From NCBI RefSeq assembly GCF_016632335.1, contig NZ_JAEPBG010000010.1:1-64000 (forward strand): 64,000 bases of DNA, in the 5' to 3' direction. A program made the position numbers and the translations under genes. Under the pieces are notes generated by a model. The model had not been told where the DNA came from and searched no databases. It saw only the letters and a list, made by a program, of their open reading frames with translations. This DNA comes from Noviherbaspirillum pedocola (GTDB taxonomy: Bacteria > Pseudomonadota > Gammaproteobacteria > Burkholderiales > Burkholderiaceae_D). This document shows, one piece after another, positions 17,408 to 27,568 of the stretch; the first letter of the stretch is position 1, and every line of letters starts with the position of its first letter.

Positions 17408-17453
17408 AGCATAGGTTTGCGGCTTGAGTCCCATCAATACGTCGTTTGACGTA
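17408..17453 (-). promoter_or_regulatory. Probable urtA operon promoter with abutting palindromic activator site
   Basis: On the minus strand TTGATG (17437-17432) and TATGCT (17413-17408) are spaced by 18 bases, giving a plausible sigma70 promoter. Directly upstream, with its inner edge touching the -35, is a perfect palindrome TACGTC-N4-GACGTA (17438-17453), centred about 45 bases before the expected transcription start. That is the position used by class II activators such as NarL/FixJ-type response regulators. The nearest such regulator is encoded at 21040-21714. Read by eye; no transcription data. Confidence 0.55.
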
Positions 17454-17509
17454 AGCAGCGGGTACTGGAGCGCATGGGCATTGCGCATGCATCGCGATGC
17501 GGCATGAAA

Positions 17510-17574
17510 GGCACGGCATGCTTCAAGCGGGTGCAAGTCGCGTGCACCGGGGTGAAGCGTAAACATGCCGTGCC
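17510..17574. promoter_or_regulatory. Large dyad element in the urtA / sensor kinase divergent region
   Basis: Perfect 11-base arms GGCACGGCATG (17510-17520) and CATGCCGTGCC (17564-17574) enclose a second short dyad, GTGCA (17531-17535) / TGCAC (17543-17547). The element lies between the urtA promoter and the kinase start and could be an operator with paired half-sites or a hairpin in the kinase leader. No protein can be assigned to it. Confidence 0.45.
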
Positions 17575-17663
17575 AGAGGAATTGGTGCGGCGCGGCAGGA
17601 TGGCGCAAAGCTTGCTAAGACGATGTGTTCGGACGCGTCGCGTCCGCTCGCTACGGAGACCGT

Positions 17664-20600
17664 GTGCACGCCCCCGCCACACAACGCATCGTCAAGGTTC
17701 GACGCGACTACAACACCTGGGTCGCCGATGAAACCCTGGAAGACTATGCGCTGCGTTATGCGCCGCGCAGCTTCCGGCGCTGGTCGGCCTTCCGCATTGC
17801 CAATACCGCGCTGGGCGCAGTGTCCTTCCTCGCGCTGGAAGCGATCGGCGGCGCGATCACGCTGTCCTATGGCTTCATCAATGCGTTCTGGGCCATCCTG
17901 TGCGTGTCGCTGGTGATCTTTGCCACCGGCCTGCCGATCAGCTATTACAGCGCGCGCCATGGCATCGACATGGATCTGCTCACGCGCGGCGCCGGCTTCG
18001 GCTACATCGGCTCCACCGTCACCTCGCTGATCTACACCTCGTTCACCTTCATCTTCTTCGCGCTGGAAGCCTCGATCATGGCGCAGGCCATCGAGCTGTA
18101 TTTCGGCCTGCCCGTCGAATGGGGTTATGTGCTGTGCTCGCTGGTGATCATTCCGCTGGTGGCGCATGGCGTGACGCTGATCAGCCGGCTGCAGTTGTGG
18201 AGCCAGCCCTTGTGGATCGCGCTGCTGGTGCTGCCCTATGCCTGCGTGCTGCTGCGCCAGCCGGATGCGGTGTCGCAGCTGCTGAGCTTCAATGGCCGCA
18301 CCGAGGATGGCACGCACTTCAATGTGCTGCTGTTCGGCGCAGCCGCGACAGTGGCGATTTCGCTGATTGCGCAGATCGGCGAGCAGGTCGACTTCCTGCG
18401 CTTTCTGCCCGAGAAGACCCGCGCCAACCGCAAGCGCTGGTGGAGCGCGCTGCTCATCGCCGGGCCCGGCTGGATCGTGATGGGCGCGGCCAAGATGCTC
18501 GGCGGCGCCCTGCTCGCCTTCCTGGCGATACAGCAGCAGGTGCCGATGGAAAGGGCGATGGAGCCCACGCGCATGTATCTGGTCGGCTTTTCCTATGTCT
18601 TCACCGATCCGGCCTGGATACTCGGCGCGGTTACCCTTTTCGTCGTGGTGTCGCAGGTGAAGATCAACCTGACCAATGCCTATGCCGGCTCGCTGGCCTG
18701 GTCCAATTTCTTTTCGCGGCTCACGCACAGCCATCCGGGGCGCGTAGTCTGGGTGGTGTTCAATGCGCTGATCGCGGTGCTGCTGATGGAGGTCGGCGTA
18801 TTTCGCGCGCTCGAGCATGTGCTCGGGCTGTATTCGCTGGTCGCGATTTCCTGGATAGGCGCGGTGGTGGCGGACCTGATGATCAACAAGCCGCTGGGCC
18901 TGTCGCCTGCCGGCGTAGAGTTCCGGCGCGCGCATCTGTACGACGTGAACCCGGTCGGCATAGGCGCCATGCTGGCCGCTTCGCTGCTGTCGATCGCGGC
19001 GCTGGCAGGCGTCTTCGGCCGTCATGCGCAGGCGCTGGCGCCCTTCATCGCGCTGGGCGTGGCGCTGTTGACCGCGCCGGTCATTGCGTTCGCAACGAAG
19101 GGCCGCTATTACCTCGCCCGCACCGACAGGCTCTCCGCTGCGCCGGGCACGGCGCAACGCTGCGTGGTCTGCGAAAACGTTTTCGAAGTGGAAGACATGG
19201 CGCATTGCCCGGCCTATGCCGGCGCGATCTGCTCGCTGTGCTGCTCGCTCGATGCCCGCTGCGAAGACCGCTGCAAGCCGCATGCGCGCTTTTCCGAGCA
19301 ATGCCTGCAGGCGCTGGACAGGCTGCTGCCGCAAGCCTTCACGAAGCGTCTCAAGACGCGCCTCGGCCATTACCTGCTGGTGGTATCGGTGCTGTCGGCG
19401 ACGATCGCCGCCATTCTGGGCCTGCTCTACATCGAGGAAGTCGACGCGCTCCATGCGATGCCCTATTACTCGGCAAGCGCGCTGGGCACGCTTTTCGTGA
19501 AGCTCTTTGCGGCGCTGCTGCTGTTGACCGGCATCGGCGCTTGGTGGCTGGTGCTGACCGATGAAAGCCGCGGCGTGGCGCTGCAGGAATCGGAACGGCA
19601 GACCAATCTGCTGCTGCAGGAAATCGAGGCGCACAAGCGCACCGACATCGAGCTGCAGCGCGCCAAGGAGGCGGCCGAAGCGGCGAACGGGGCCAAGAGC
19701 CGCTATGTGACGGGCATGAGCCACGAGCTGCGCACGCCCCTGAACAGCATCCTCGGCTATGCGCAGATCCTGCAGGCCGACCCCGGCATGCCCGAGCACC
19801 GGCGCGATGCGCTGGGCGTGATCCGCCGAAGCGGCGAGCATCTGCTGAGCCTGATCGACGACATGCTCGACATCGCCCGCATCGAGGCCGGCAAGATGCG
19901 GCTGAACACCGGCGAGCTGCCGCTGAAGGAGTTTCTCGACCAGCTCGCGCGCATGTTCCAGCCGCAGGCGGCGCAGAAAGGCCTGGCCTTTCGTTATGAC
20001 AGCGCCGGCCGGGTGCCGGAATACGTGCATGCGGATGAAAAGCGGCTGCGACAGATCCTGATCAACCTGCTCGGCAACGCGGTGAAGTTCACCCGCGAAG
20101 GCGGCGTGACGCTGCGCTTTTCCTATGCGCGCGAGCTGGCGCAATTCGATATCGAGGATACCGGCCCCGGCATTCCGGCCGCAGATCTGCAGCGTATCTT
20201 CCTGCCCTTCGAGCGCGTCGACGGCGCTGGCGATGAGAACGGCACCGGGCTGGGGCTGGCGATCTGCAACATGCTGGCCCACATCATGGGCGGCGAGCTG
20301 ACAGTGGCCAGCGAGCCGGGGCGCGGCAGCGTGTTCTCGCTGCGCATCTACCTTTCCGAAGTGCGAAGGCCGAGCTCGCGCGCGCAGCAGCCGGGCCAGA
20401 TCGCAGGCTATCTGGGCGAACGCAAGCGCATCCTGGTGGTGGATGACCAGCAGTCGCAGCGCACGCTATTGGGGGCGATGCTCGCGCCGCTGGGCTTTGA
20501 TATCGAGCAAGCTGATTCCGGCGCGGCGGCCCTCGCCGCGATCGACGCTGCGCCGCCGGACCTGGCGCTGATCGACATCGGCATGCCGGGCATGGATGGC

Positions 20601-21039
20601 TGGTCGGTATGCCGCGCGATCCGCGCGCGCGGCCATGCGACGCTGCCATTGATCCTGGTCTCGGCCAATGCCTTCGATCTGTCGGGCCGGCAGAACGAAG
20701 CGCTGCCTTGCAACGACTTCATCATCAAGCCGGTGGCGATGACGGAATTGCTGGCGAAGATCAGCCTGCATGCGGGCATCGCCTGGATACCGCGCCACGC
20801 GGCCTCGTCGCCGCCCCCATCGCCACGTGCGCGGCCGGTGCTGCTGGTGCCATCGCAGCGGCGGCTGAAGGAATTGCTGGAGCTGGGATCGGTGGGCTAT
20901 GTGAAGGGCATCCTGGCGCGGCTGGACGATATCGAGCGCCTCGATCCGGCCTATGCCGCCTTCACCGGCCAGTTGCGGCACCTGGTGAAGAATTTTCGGC
21001 TGAACGACTATGCAAACCGACTGCAGGAGGTGATCCATC

Positions 21040-21059
<20 letters not shown>
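17664..21059 (+). CDS. NCS1-permease-fused hybrid sensor histidine kinase
   Basis: About 1131 residues. Residues about 15-495 form a complete polytopic NCS1-like (purine/cytosine permease) domain with about twelve membrane segments, including GAITLSYGFINAFWAIL and SYYSARHGIDMDLLTRGAGF. A cysteine-rich module follows at about 497-540 (CVVCENVFE...CSLCCSLDARCEDRC), then two more membrane segments. Next come a coiled coil, HisKA with phospho-acceptor His687 in SHELRTPLNSILGY, HATPase_c (N-box NLLGNAVKF, G1 DTGPGIP, G2 GTGLGL) and a receiver domain with Asp971 (LIDIGMPGMD), then a tail of about 90 residues. I prefer the GTG at 17664, with GGAG five bases upstream; an ATG at 17625 is possible. It is divergent from urtA and overlaps the response regulator gene, and probably senses an amide or nitrogen compound directly. 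The architecture resembles CbrA-type sensors, with a different transporter family. Confidence 0.92.
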
Positions 21060-21710
<651 letters not shown>

Positions 21711-21714
<4 letters not shown>

Positions 21715-21992
21715 GTTGGGCTGACGAAGGAAGCCCAACGGAGGTTCGCAAGGGATCGAGCTTCTGTTGGGCTTTTCAGCCCAACCTACGCAAATCCATA
21801 CGGTTGCGTTCGTAGGTTGGGCTGACGAAGGAAGCCCAACGGAAGTTCGCAGGGGATCGAGCTTCTGTTGGGCTTTTCAGCCCAACCTACGCAAATCCAT
21901 ACGGTTGCGTTCGTAGGTTGGGCTGACGAAGGAAGCCCAACGGAGGTTCGCAGGGGATCGAGCTTCTGTTGGGCTTTTCAGCCCAACCTACG
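21711..21992. repeat. Three tandem copies of a 101-base REP-like unit
   Basis: GTAGGTTGGGCTGACGAAGG recurs at 21711, 21812 and 21913, a strict 101-base period. Each unit is an about 80-base palindrome (return arm TTGGGCTTTTCAGCCCAACC) plus a linker (CAAATCCATACGGTTGCGTT) present in the first two. The copies are almost identical, so amplification is recent. A single relative lies at 12341. The array fills the gap between two convergent genes and probably acts as a terminator and mRNA end. Confidence 0.93.
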
Positions 21993-21997
21993 AAGCC

Positions 21998-22933
21998 TCA
22001 GGCCGCCTGCTTTACCGCCGGCGCGGCCAGCATGCCTTCCTTCACTTCGCCGCCCAGTGCGGCAACCAGGTCGGCGATCAGCTTGGCCAGCTCGCCGGTC
22101 ATCAGCATCATGTCGGCGTCGAAGCGCTCGTCGTCGCCGGAGGTGGTGACTTCATTGCTTTCCTTGAGCACGTCCAGCGGCGCGATGCGCTTGATGCCGA
22201 GGTTTTCGGTCAGCACGAAGGACACCTTGTCGGACCAGGTCAGCGCCAGGCGGGTGCATTGCTTGCCGGCTTCGATGTGACGTCGCACGTCGTCGGCTTC
22301 CAGCGTGTGGCGCACATAGCGCACCGTGGCCTTGCCTTCGCCGGTGGCGCGCAGTTCGGTGTCCTGGTCCACGGTGAAGCCGCCCGGCGCTTCGTCGGCC
22401 AGCAGCCATTCGGTCATCGCGGTCACCGGCGAGAAGGCCACGCGCAGCGTATCCATCGGGAACGGGTTGATGGCCTTCAGCAGCAGGCGGATCACGTCTT
22501 CGGCCTTCGAGGCGCTGCCGGCATCGATCACCAGCCAGCCGTTGACCGGGTCGATCCAGACCCAGGTGCTGGAGCGAATCGAGAACGCGCGCGGCAGCAG
22601 TTCATCGGCGACCTGCTCCTTCAATTCCTTCATCTGCTTGCGGCCCGGCTTGAAGCCCTGCTGCTCTTCGAGCTCGGCGGCCTTGGCCTTGGCGACCTGG
22701 TTGATCACCGAGGACGGCAGCAGCTTTTTTTCGGTGCCGAGCTGAAGCAGCATCTGGCGGTTCACCGCATGCACCAGGCGGCCGTTGTCGCGCGGCGACA
22801 GCCAGCCCTGGCGTTGCAGTTCGAGGCTGGTGCAGGGCGTAAAAGCCTGCGGCGCCAGCGCTTCTTCAAGTTGTTCGGAAGTCATTGCCCACGGCGCGGG
22901 CAGACGGTAGATCTGCAGGTTCTTGAACCACAT
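21998..22933 (-). CDS. rdgC: Recombination-associated protein RdgC
   Basis: A 311-residue protein whose N-terminus [15 protein letters not shown] and segments [20 protein letters not shown] and [15 protein letters not shown] match RdgC throughout. RdgC forms a dimeric ring around double-stranded DNA, is nucleoid-associated and inhibits RecA activity. It is a single gene, convergent with the response regulator across the repeat array and divergent from the aldo/keto reductase. Confidence 0.95.
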   Translation of the reverse strand: MWFKNLQIYRLPAPWAMTSEQLEEALAPQAFTPCTSLELQRQGWLSPRDNGRLVHAVNRQMLLQLGTEKKLLPSSVINQVAKAKAAELEEQQGFKPGRKQMKELKEQVADELLPRAFSIRSSTWVWIDPVNGWLVIDAGSASKAEDVIRLLLKAINPFPMDTLRVAFSPVTAMTEWLLADEAPGGFTVDQDTELRATGEGKATVRYVRHTLEADDVRRHIEAGKQCTRLALTWSDKVSFVLTENLGIKRIAPLDVLKESNEVTTSGDDERFDADMMLMTGELAKLIADLVAALGGEVKEGMLAAPAVKQAA

Positions 22934-23106
22934 GGCAATCGTCGGTGCGTTGAAAAGGCGGCCATTCTACACGGCCGATTCGCGCTTTCCGGCAACATTG
23001 CCAGGCCGTTAAGGATTGGCCGATAACCGGCTTTGCGATGCTGCAAGAAGGCGACACCGCCATTGTGATAAGGTCAACGTTTCGCCAACTTCACAACTCT
23101 TACAAC

Positions 23107-24123
23107 ATGGCTAACATGCTCTACCGCCGGCTCGGCAACAGCAACCTCAAGGTCTCCGCCCTGTGCCTGGGCACGATGATGTTCGGCGACCAGACCGACA
23201 TCGATGAAGCCGGACGCATCGTTGCGTCGGCACACGAGCACGGCGTCAATTTCATCGATACCGCCGACGTCTACACCAAGGGCGCTTCCGAGGAAATGGT
23301 CGGCCGGCTGATCGCCGCCAACCGCGATGACTGGGTGCTGGCGACCAAGCTCGGCAATCCGATGACGAGCGCGCCCAACATGAGCAATTACTCGCGCACC
23401 TGGATGCTGCGCGAAACCGAGGCCAGCCTGCGCCGCCTGAATACCGAACATATCGACATCCTTTATCTGCATCTCGACTACCACGGGGAAAACCTGGAGG
23501 AAGCGGTGCGCACGCTGGGCGATCTGATCAGCGCCGGCAAGATCCGCTATTTCGGGCTGTCGAATTTCCGCGGCTGGCGCATTGCCGAGGTGATGCGGCT
23601 GTGCCAGCAGCTCAATGTGCCGCAGCCGGTGGTGTGCCAGCCCTACTACAACATGCTGAACCGGATGCCGGAAGTCGAGATCCTGCCGGCCTGCGCGCAT
23701 TACGGCATCGGCGTGGTGCCCTACAGCCCGATCGCGCGCGGCGTGCTGACCGGCAAATATGCGCCCGGCCAGAAACCGGCCGAAGGCACCCGCGCCGGTC
23801 GCGCCGACAAACGAATGATGGAAACCGAATTCCGCGAGGAATCGCTGCAAATCGCGCAGCAGCTGAAAGCCCATTGCGACGCGCGCGGCATCGCGCTCGG
23901 CCAGTTCGCCACCGCCTGGGTGCTGGCCAACCGCAACATCACGTCGGTGATTGCCGGTCCGCGCACGCTGGCGCAGATGGAGGATTACTACCCGGCGCTG
24001 GATGTGACCATCAGCGCCGACGAGGAAGCGATGATCGATGACCTGGTGCATCCGGGCCATGCATCGACGCCGGGATACACCGATCCGAACTATCCGTTCT
24101 TCGGCAGGGTAGCCCGGCCATGA
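23107..24123 (+). CDS. Aldo/keto reductase
   Basis: A 338-residue (beta/alpha)8 NADPH-dependent oxidoreductase. The catalytic tetrad is recognisable: Asp and Tyr in NFIDTADVYTKGASEE, Lys in VLATKLGNP and His in ILYLHLDYHG. The cofactor-binding C-terminal part SVIAGPRTLAQMEDY is typical of the YajO/AKR-superfamily. The ATG at 23107 gives the normal family start (LYRRLGNSNLKVS); the frame is open farther upstream without family similarity. The stop overlaps the next gene (ATGA). The substrate is unknown. Confidence 0.92.
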   Translation: MANMLYRRLGNSNLKVSALCLGTMMFGDQTDIDEAGRIVASAHEHGVNFIDTADVYTKGASEEMVGRLIAANRDDWVLATKLGNPMTSAPNMSNYSRTWMLRETEASLRRLNTEHIDILYLHLDYHGENLEEAVRTLGDLISAGKIRYFGLSNFRGWRIAEVMRLCQQLNVPQPVVCQPYYNMLNRMPEVEILPACAHYGIGVVPYSPIARGVLTGKYAPGQKPAEGTRAGRADKRMMETEFREESLQIAQQLKAHCDARGIALGQFATAWVLANRNITSVIAGPRTLAQMEDYYPALDVTISADEEAMIDDLVHPGHASTPGYTDPNYPFFGRVARP

Positions 24124-24578
24124 ATGCCGCCGACCTGCGACTGGCCCCGGCGCTGATGGCCACGTCCGCCGACGGCGTGGCAATGCGCACGGTGGCGCTG
24201 CGGCTGCCGCCAGGCACGGATTTGCGGCCGGCGCTGCTGCATTACTGCGAGTCGCAGGCAATTGAGGCGGCCTGCGTGCTGTCCGCGGTCGGCAGCCTGC
24301 AGGATGCAGCGATCCGCTTCGCCGGCCGCAAGAATGCGTGCCATGCCGAGGGCAAGCTGGAAATCGTGTCGCTGTCGGGCACGCTGTCGCGCCATGGCTG
24401 TCATCTGCACATCGCGGTGGCCGATGGTCGCGGCCGTGTGAGCGGCGGCCACCTGATGGAAGGCTGCCGCGTGCGCACCACTGCGGAAATTGTGCTGGGC
24501 GTGTTGCCCGGCGTGTGCTTCGAGCGCGAGCACGACGCGATGACCGGGCACCGCGAGTTGCAGATTCGAGCGCTTTGA
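24120..24578 (+). CDS. PPC/DUF296-domain protein
   Basis: A 152-residue protein composed of one PPC (plants-and-prokaryotes conserved, DUF296) domain. Typical elements are an ALRLPPGTDLRPALLHYCE start, CVLSAVGSLQDAAIRFA, the IVSLSGTLS strand, then HLHIAVADGRGRVSGGHLME and the final TTAEIVLGVLPGVCFER. Bacterial members are trimeric and proposed to bind DNA or small ligands; no function is established. Translationally coupled to the upstream aldo/keto reductase. Confidence 0.85.
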   Translation: MNAADLRLAPALMATSADGVAMRTVALRLPPGTDLRPALLHYCESQAIEAACVLSAVGSLQDAAIRFAGRKNACHAEGKLEIVSLSGTLSRHGCHLHIAVADGRGRVSGGHLMEGCRVRTTAEIVLGVLPGVCFEREHDAMTGHRELQIRAL

Positions 24579-24737
24579 CTGCGCGGGTTGTCCGTATCCT
24601 CAAGTCGCGCGCAGCCGAATCGAAGCGTCCCATAACTGCAGAGCCGGACATTGCATGTTCCTCGTTGGCCCAGCAAACACCGCTTGCGCGCCAAGCCGTC
24701 GTTGAGACGCGATCCGCCTTCCACGTAATTTGATTTT

Positions 24738-24800
24738 CGTAGGGTGGGTGCAGCCCACGCGTTGAACGAAAAGACGCTTGGGCTGCGCCCACCCTACGCA
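24738..24800. repeat. Palindromic intergenic repeat (CGTAGGGTGGGTGCAGCCCA type)
   Basis: CGTAGGGTGGGTGCAGCCCA returns as TGGGCTGCGCCCACCCTACG, with a short central loop. It belongs to a different family from the repeats at 12341 and 21711 but to the same general class of REP-like palindromes. It lies in the 488-base gap 24579-25066, where I see no gene. Confidence 0.85.
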
Positions 24801-25066
24801 CCTCCCTCGCTTGCCGAATTCGGATCACGTTCCCGCCTTACGTTTCCTTCAACTTCCTGACCAAACAGATTTACGTCGGTCGATATCGACCACGTTTTCT
24901 CCATGCTTCTTTCCTGGGAGTTGATTGAACGCAAATCCGAAACATGGACAGGTTCCGTACAGGACAGTAGCGTCTAACCAACCGCTAAGCAAAATGCGGT
25001 TTTGCAGTGCAGAACAAAAGACGCCATCAATCGATTCTGTTCCCGTCAGCAAGGAGACCTGCAACC

Positions 25067-27400
25067 ATGCGTACACGCCTTCCCACCCGTCCCGCACTGC
25101 TGCTATGCAGCGCCATGTCCCTACTGCTCGCCGGCTGCGGCGGCCAGAGTGACGGCGTCGCGGCCGGCACCAGCGTCAAGGCCGATCTGTCCACCGTCAC
25201 CGGCCTGCTCGATCCGCTGGCGCCGACCAGCGATCTTGGCGGCGCCGATGCGCCGGCCATCGATTACAGCAGCCGCTCGCTGTATTCCGGCGCGGCGCCA
25301 CGTCCCGGCCCGGACCTGCTGTACGCAGCCGCACCGACTGCGCCGCAATTGCAGAACACCGGCATCTGGCGCGCAAACCCGATCCTGATTTCCGGCGCCA
25401 GCGCCTACCGCCGCGGCGAGTTTCTGTACCAGGACTATCTGTACGACGACCGCGGCGCCAAGGCGCTGCCCGATGCGCTCGACCCGCGCATCAACGCCGA
25501 GACCTTCTCCGGCGCCAGCGGCACCTATACCTATCCGAGCGACGCCAGCTACGCCGGCAACGCGGCCGACATCGTCGAGCTGCGCGTCAAGCCGCAATCG
25601 ACCTTCACCGCCTTCCGGATGACGATGAACAGCCTGCTCGATGCGGACAAGCTTGGCTTCACGATTGCCATCGGCGACTCGGCCGCGCCGCAGCCGTTTC
25701 CCTTCGGCGCCAATGTCTCGGCGCCGGCGCAGTACTTCCTGACGGTGCATGGCAGCCAGGCGGTACTGACCCGCGCTGCCGACGGCGCAGTGATCTCTCC
25801 AGCGCCGACAGTGACCATCGACATGACGCGCCGCCAGTTCGAAGTGCGCGTGCCGACCGCGGCCTGGAATCCCGGCAGCGCCAGCGTGCGCCTGGCGGCC
25901 GGCGCCGGGTTATGGGATGCGGCGAACAACCGCTACCTCGTGCCTGGCGCCACCGCTTCGGCCACCGCGCCCGGCGGCGGCGCGGGACTGACCGCGCCGG
26001 CAGCTTTCTTCAATGTCGCCTTCCGCTTCAACGAGCCGATGTTCACCCCGGCGCAGATCGCTTCCGGCAAGTCCTACTGGCGCGACGATGCGCAGTCGCG
26101 CGCGCTGGCTGCCAACGACATCAGCGCCTTCTACGCCTACGTCGATTTCGCCAAGCTGAAAGCCGGCGTCAATGACGACATGCCCGGCCAGCCGCAGGGC
26201 GTGCCGCAGTCCGGGCCCATGAACCGCATCTTCGCCAGCCATGTCGAGACCAAGCAGGGCGTGGATTTCTCGGTGGCCTGCGGCAGCGCGCCGACCTGCA
26301 AGGGCGAATACCGTGGCCAATTGCAGCCCTACACCCTCTACGTGCCGAGGAAAACCATGCCCTCGGCCGGCTGGGGCTTCACGCTGCTGCTGCATTCGCT
26401 CGGCGGCAATCACAACCAGTACCTGAATTCGAACAACCAGTCGCAGCTCGGCGAGCGCGGCACCGGCCACATCATCGCCACCGCGCTCGGACGCGGACCG
26501 GACGGCTGGTATGTCGAGGATGCGGCGGCGGACACCTTTGAAATGTGGGCGGACATCGCGCGCAATTACCCCTTGAATCCGCAGATGACCGCGATCAGCG
26601 GCTATTCGATGGGCGGCCATGCCACCTTCAAGTTCGCTACCCGCTATCCGGACCTGTTTGCCAAGGGCCATGCAGTGGTCGGCCCGCCGGCGCTGGGCAT
26701 CTGGGCGCCGCCGGCCGCGCCCACCGGCGGCGAGGACACCAACACCTACAACCTGTTGCCGGGCCTGCGCAATGTGCCGCTGATGATGTGGGTGCAGGCT
26801 ACCGACGAGCTCGTGCCCTACATCGGCACGCGCACCCAGGCGCAGCGCATGGACGATCTCGGCTACCGCTACCGTTTCGACACCTACACCAGCGGCGACC
26901 ACCTGACGCTGGCGCTGCACGACCAGTTCCAGGGCAGCGCAGACTTCCTCGGCGACGCCAATGTCGAGCGCGATCCGCCGCATGTGACCTACGTCGCGAA
27001 CCCGCCGATGGATGTGCCGGCGCGCGGCCTGGTCGGCAATCATGCGTACTGGCTGTCGAACATCGCGGTGCGCGATCCGGCGGCCGGTCCGCGCGGCACG
27101 GTCGATGTGCTGTCGCGCGGCTTCGGCCTTGCCGATCCCGTGGCCGATGCCACCGCCTTCGGCGCCGGCGCCACCACCGGCAATCTCGGCGTGCAGGTCT
27201 ACAACAGCCAGTTCAAGACCTGGGGCCTGCCGCAGCCGGCGCCGGTTGCGAACCGGCTCGACATCGTCGCGCGCAATGTGTCGGCGGTGACGGTGAATGT
27301 GAAGCGCGCGCAGGTGGATTGCGCCGCGGCGCTGGTGGTCGACACCGACGGCCCGCTCACCGTGACGCTGGATGGCTGCAACCGGCAGGTGCGGTATTAG
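25067..27400 (+). CDS. Large secreted lipoprotein with alpha/beta-hydrolase (esterase/peptidase-like) domain
   Basis: A 777-residue protein. A lipoprotein signal ends in LLAGC (MRTRLPTRPALLLCSAMSLL start, Cys23). The N-terminal half (about 60-330) has beta-rich repeats with strands like VELRVKPQSTFTAFRMTMNS. An alpha/beta-hydrolase domain from about 400 has the oxyanion segment LLLHSLGGNHNQYL and nucleophile Ser514 in SGYSMGGHATFK; SGDHLTLALHDQF near 620 supplies the likely His. The C-terminus ends in a small domain with two cysteines. The start is backed by an AAGGAGA site. Likely an outer-membrane or surface esterase; the substrate is unknown, and similarity to prolyl-oligopeptidase-like lipoproteins is the nearest I can give. 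Confidence 0.8.
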   Translation: MRTRLPTRPALLLCSAMSLLLAGCGGQSDGVAAGTSVKADLSTVTGLLDPLAPTSDLGGADAPAIDYSSRSLYSGAAPRPGPDLLYAAAPTAPQLQNTGIWRANPILISGASAYRRGEFLYQDYLYDDRGAKALPDALDPRINAETFSGASGTYTYPSDASYAGNAADIVELRVKPQSTFTAFRMTMNSLLDADKLGFTIAIGDSAAPQPFPFGANVSAPAQYFLTVHGSQAVLTRAADGAVISPAPTVTIDMTRRQFEVRVPTAAWNPGSASVRLAAGAGLWDAANNRYLVPGATASATAPGGGAGLTAPAAFFNVAFRFNEPMFTPAQIASGKSYWRDDAQSRALAANDISAFYAYVDFAKLKAGVNDDMPGQPQGVPQSGPMNRIFASHVETKQGVDFSVACGSAPTCKGEYRGQLQPYTLYVPRKTMPSAGWGFTLLLHSLGGNHNQYLNSNNQSQLGERGTGHIIATALGRGPDGWYVEDAAADTFEMWADIARNYPLNPQMTAISGYSMGGHATFKFATRYPDLFAKGHAVVGPPALGIWAPPAAPTGGEDTNTYNLLPGLRNVPLMMWVQATDELVPYIGTRTQAQRMDDLGYRYRFDTYTSGDHLTLALHDQFQGSADFLGDANVERDPPHVTYVANPPMDVPARGLVGNHAYWLSNIAVRDPAAGPRGTVDVLSRGFGLADPVADATAFGAGATTGNLGVQVYNSQFKTWGLPQPAPVANRLDIVARNVSAVTVNVKRAQVDCAAALVVDTDGPLTVTLDGCNRQVRY

Positions 27401-27560
27401 AGGCTGTTATGGACCATCAAAAGGGCCTGGGAGCCGCCATAACGGGCCATCTGCGGCGTTGCGAATGCTCGCGATAGCAATGGCTATCGCTGCGCTTCGC
27501 GCCTTGCATCTGACCCCTTCTGGCGGCTCCCAGACTCCTTCCGAAGTCCATAACAGCCTC
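27400..27560. repeat. Fold-back (MITE-like) inverted repeat element
   Basis: Outer arms GAGGCTGTTATGGAC (27400-27414) and GTCCATAACAGCCTC (27546-27560) are perfect inverted repeats. The inner arms (GGGAGCCGCCA near 27430 and TGGCGGCTCCC near 27524) also pair, and the centre contains GCGATAGCAATGGCTATCGC. The whole 161 bases can fold into one hairpin. It lies between two convergent genes and provides a structured end to both transcripts. No open reading frame or transposase is inside it. Confidence 0.85.
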
Positions 27561-27568
27561 AATGAAGC

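Noticed and set aside
17532-17547. Possible sigma54 -24/-12 element upstream of urtA (GTGCAC-N5-TTGCA on the minus strand)
   Set aside because: The -12 part fits, but the essential GG of the -24 element is missing. The sigma70-like promoter at 17408-17437 is better placed.
17523-20282. A 919-codon open frame on the minus strand opposite the sensor kinase
   Set aside because: It mirrors the permease and kinase domains, which have clear motifs on the plus strand. The antisense translation is low-complexity (Gln, Arg, His-rich) and shows no family.
24849-25097. An 82-codon minus-strand ORF upstream of the lipoprotein gene
   Set aside because: No ribosome site, no domain, and it overlaps the signal peptide region of the real gene.
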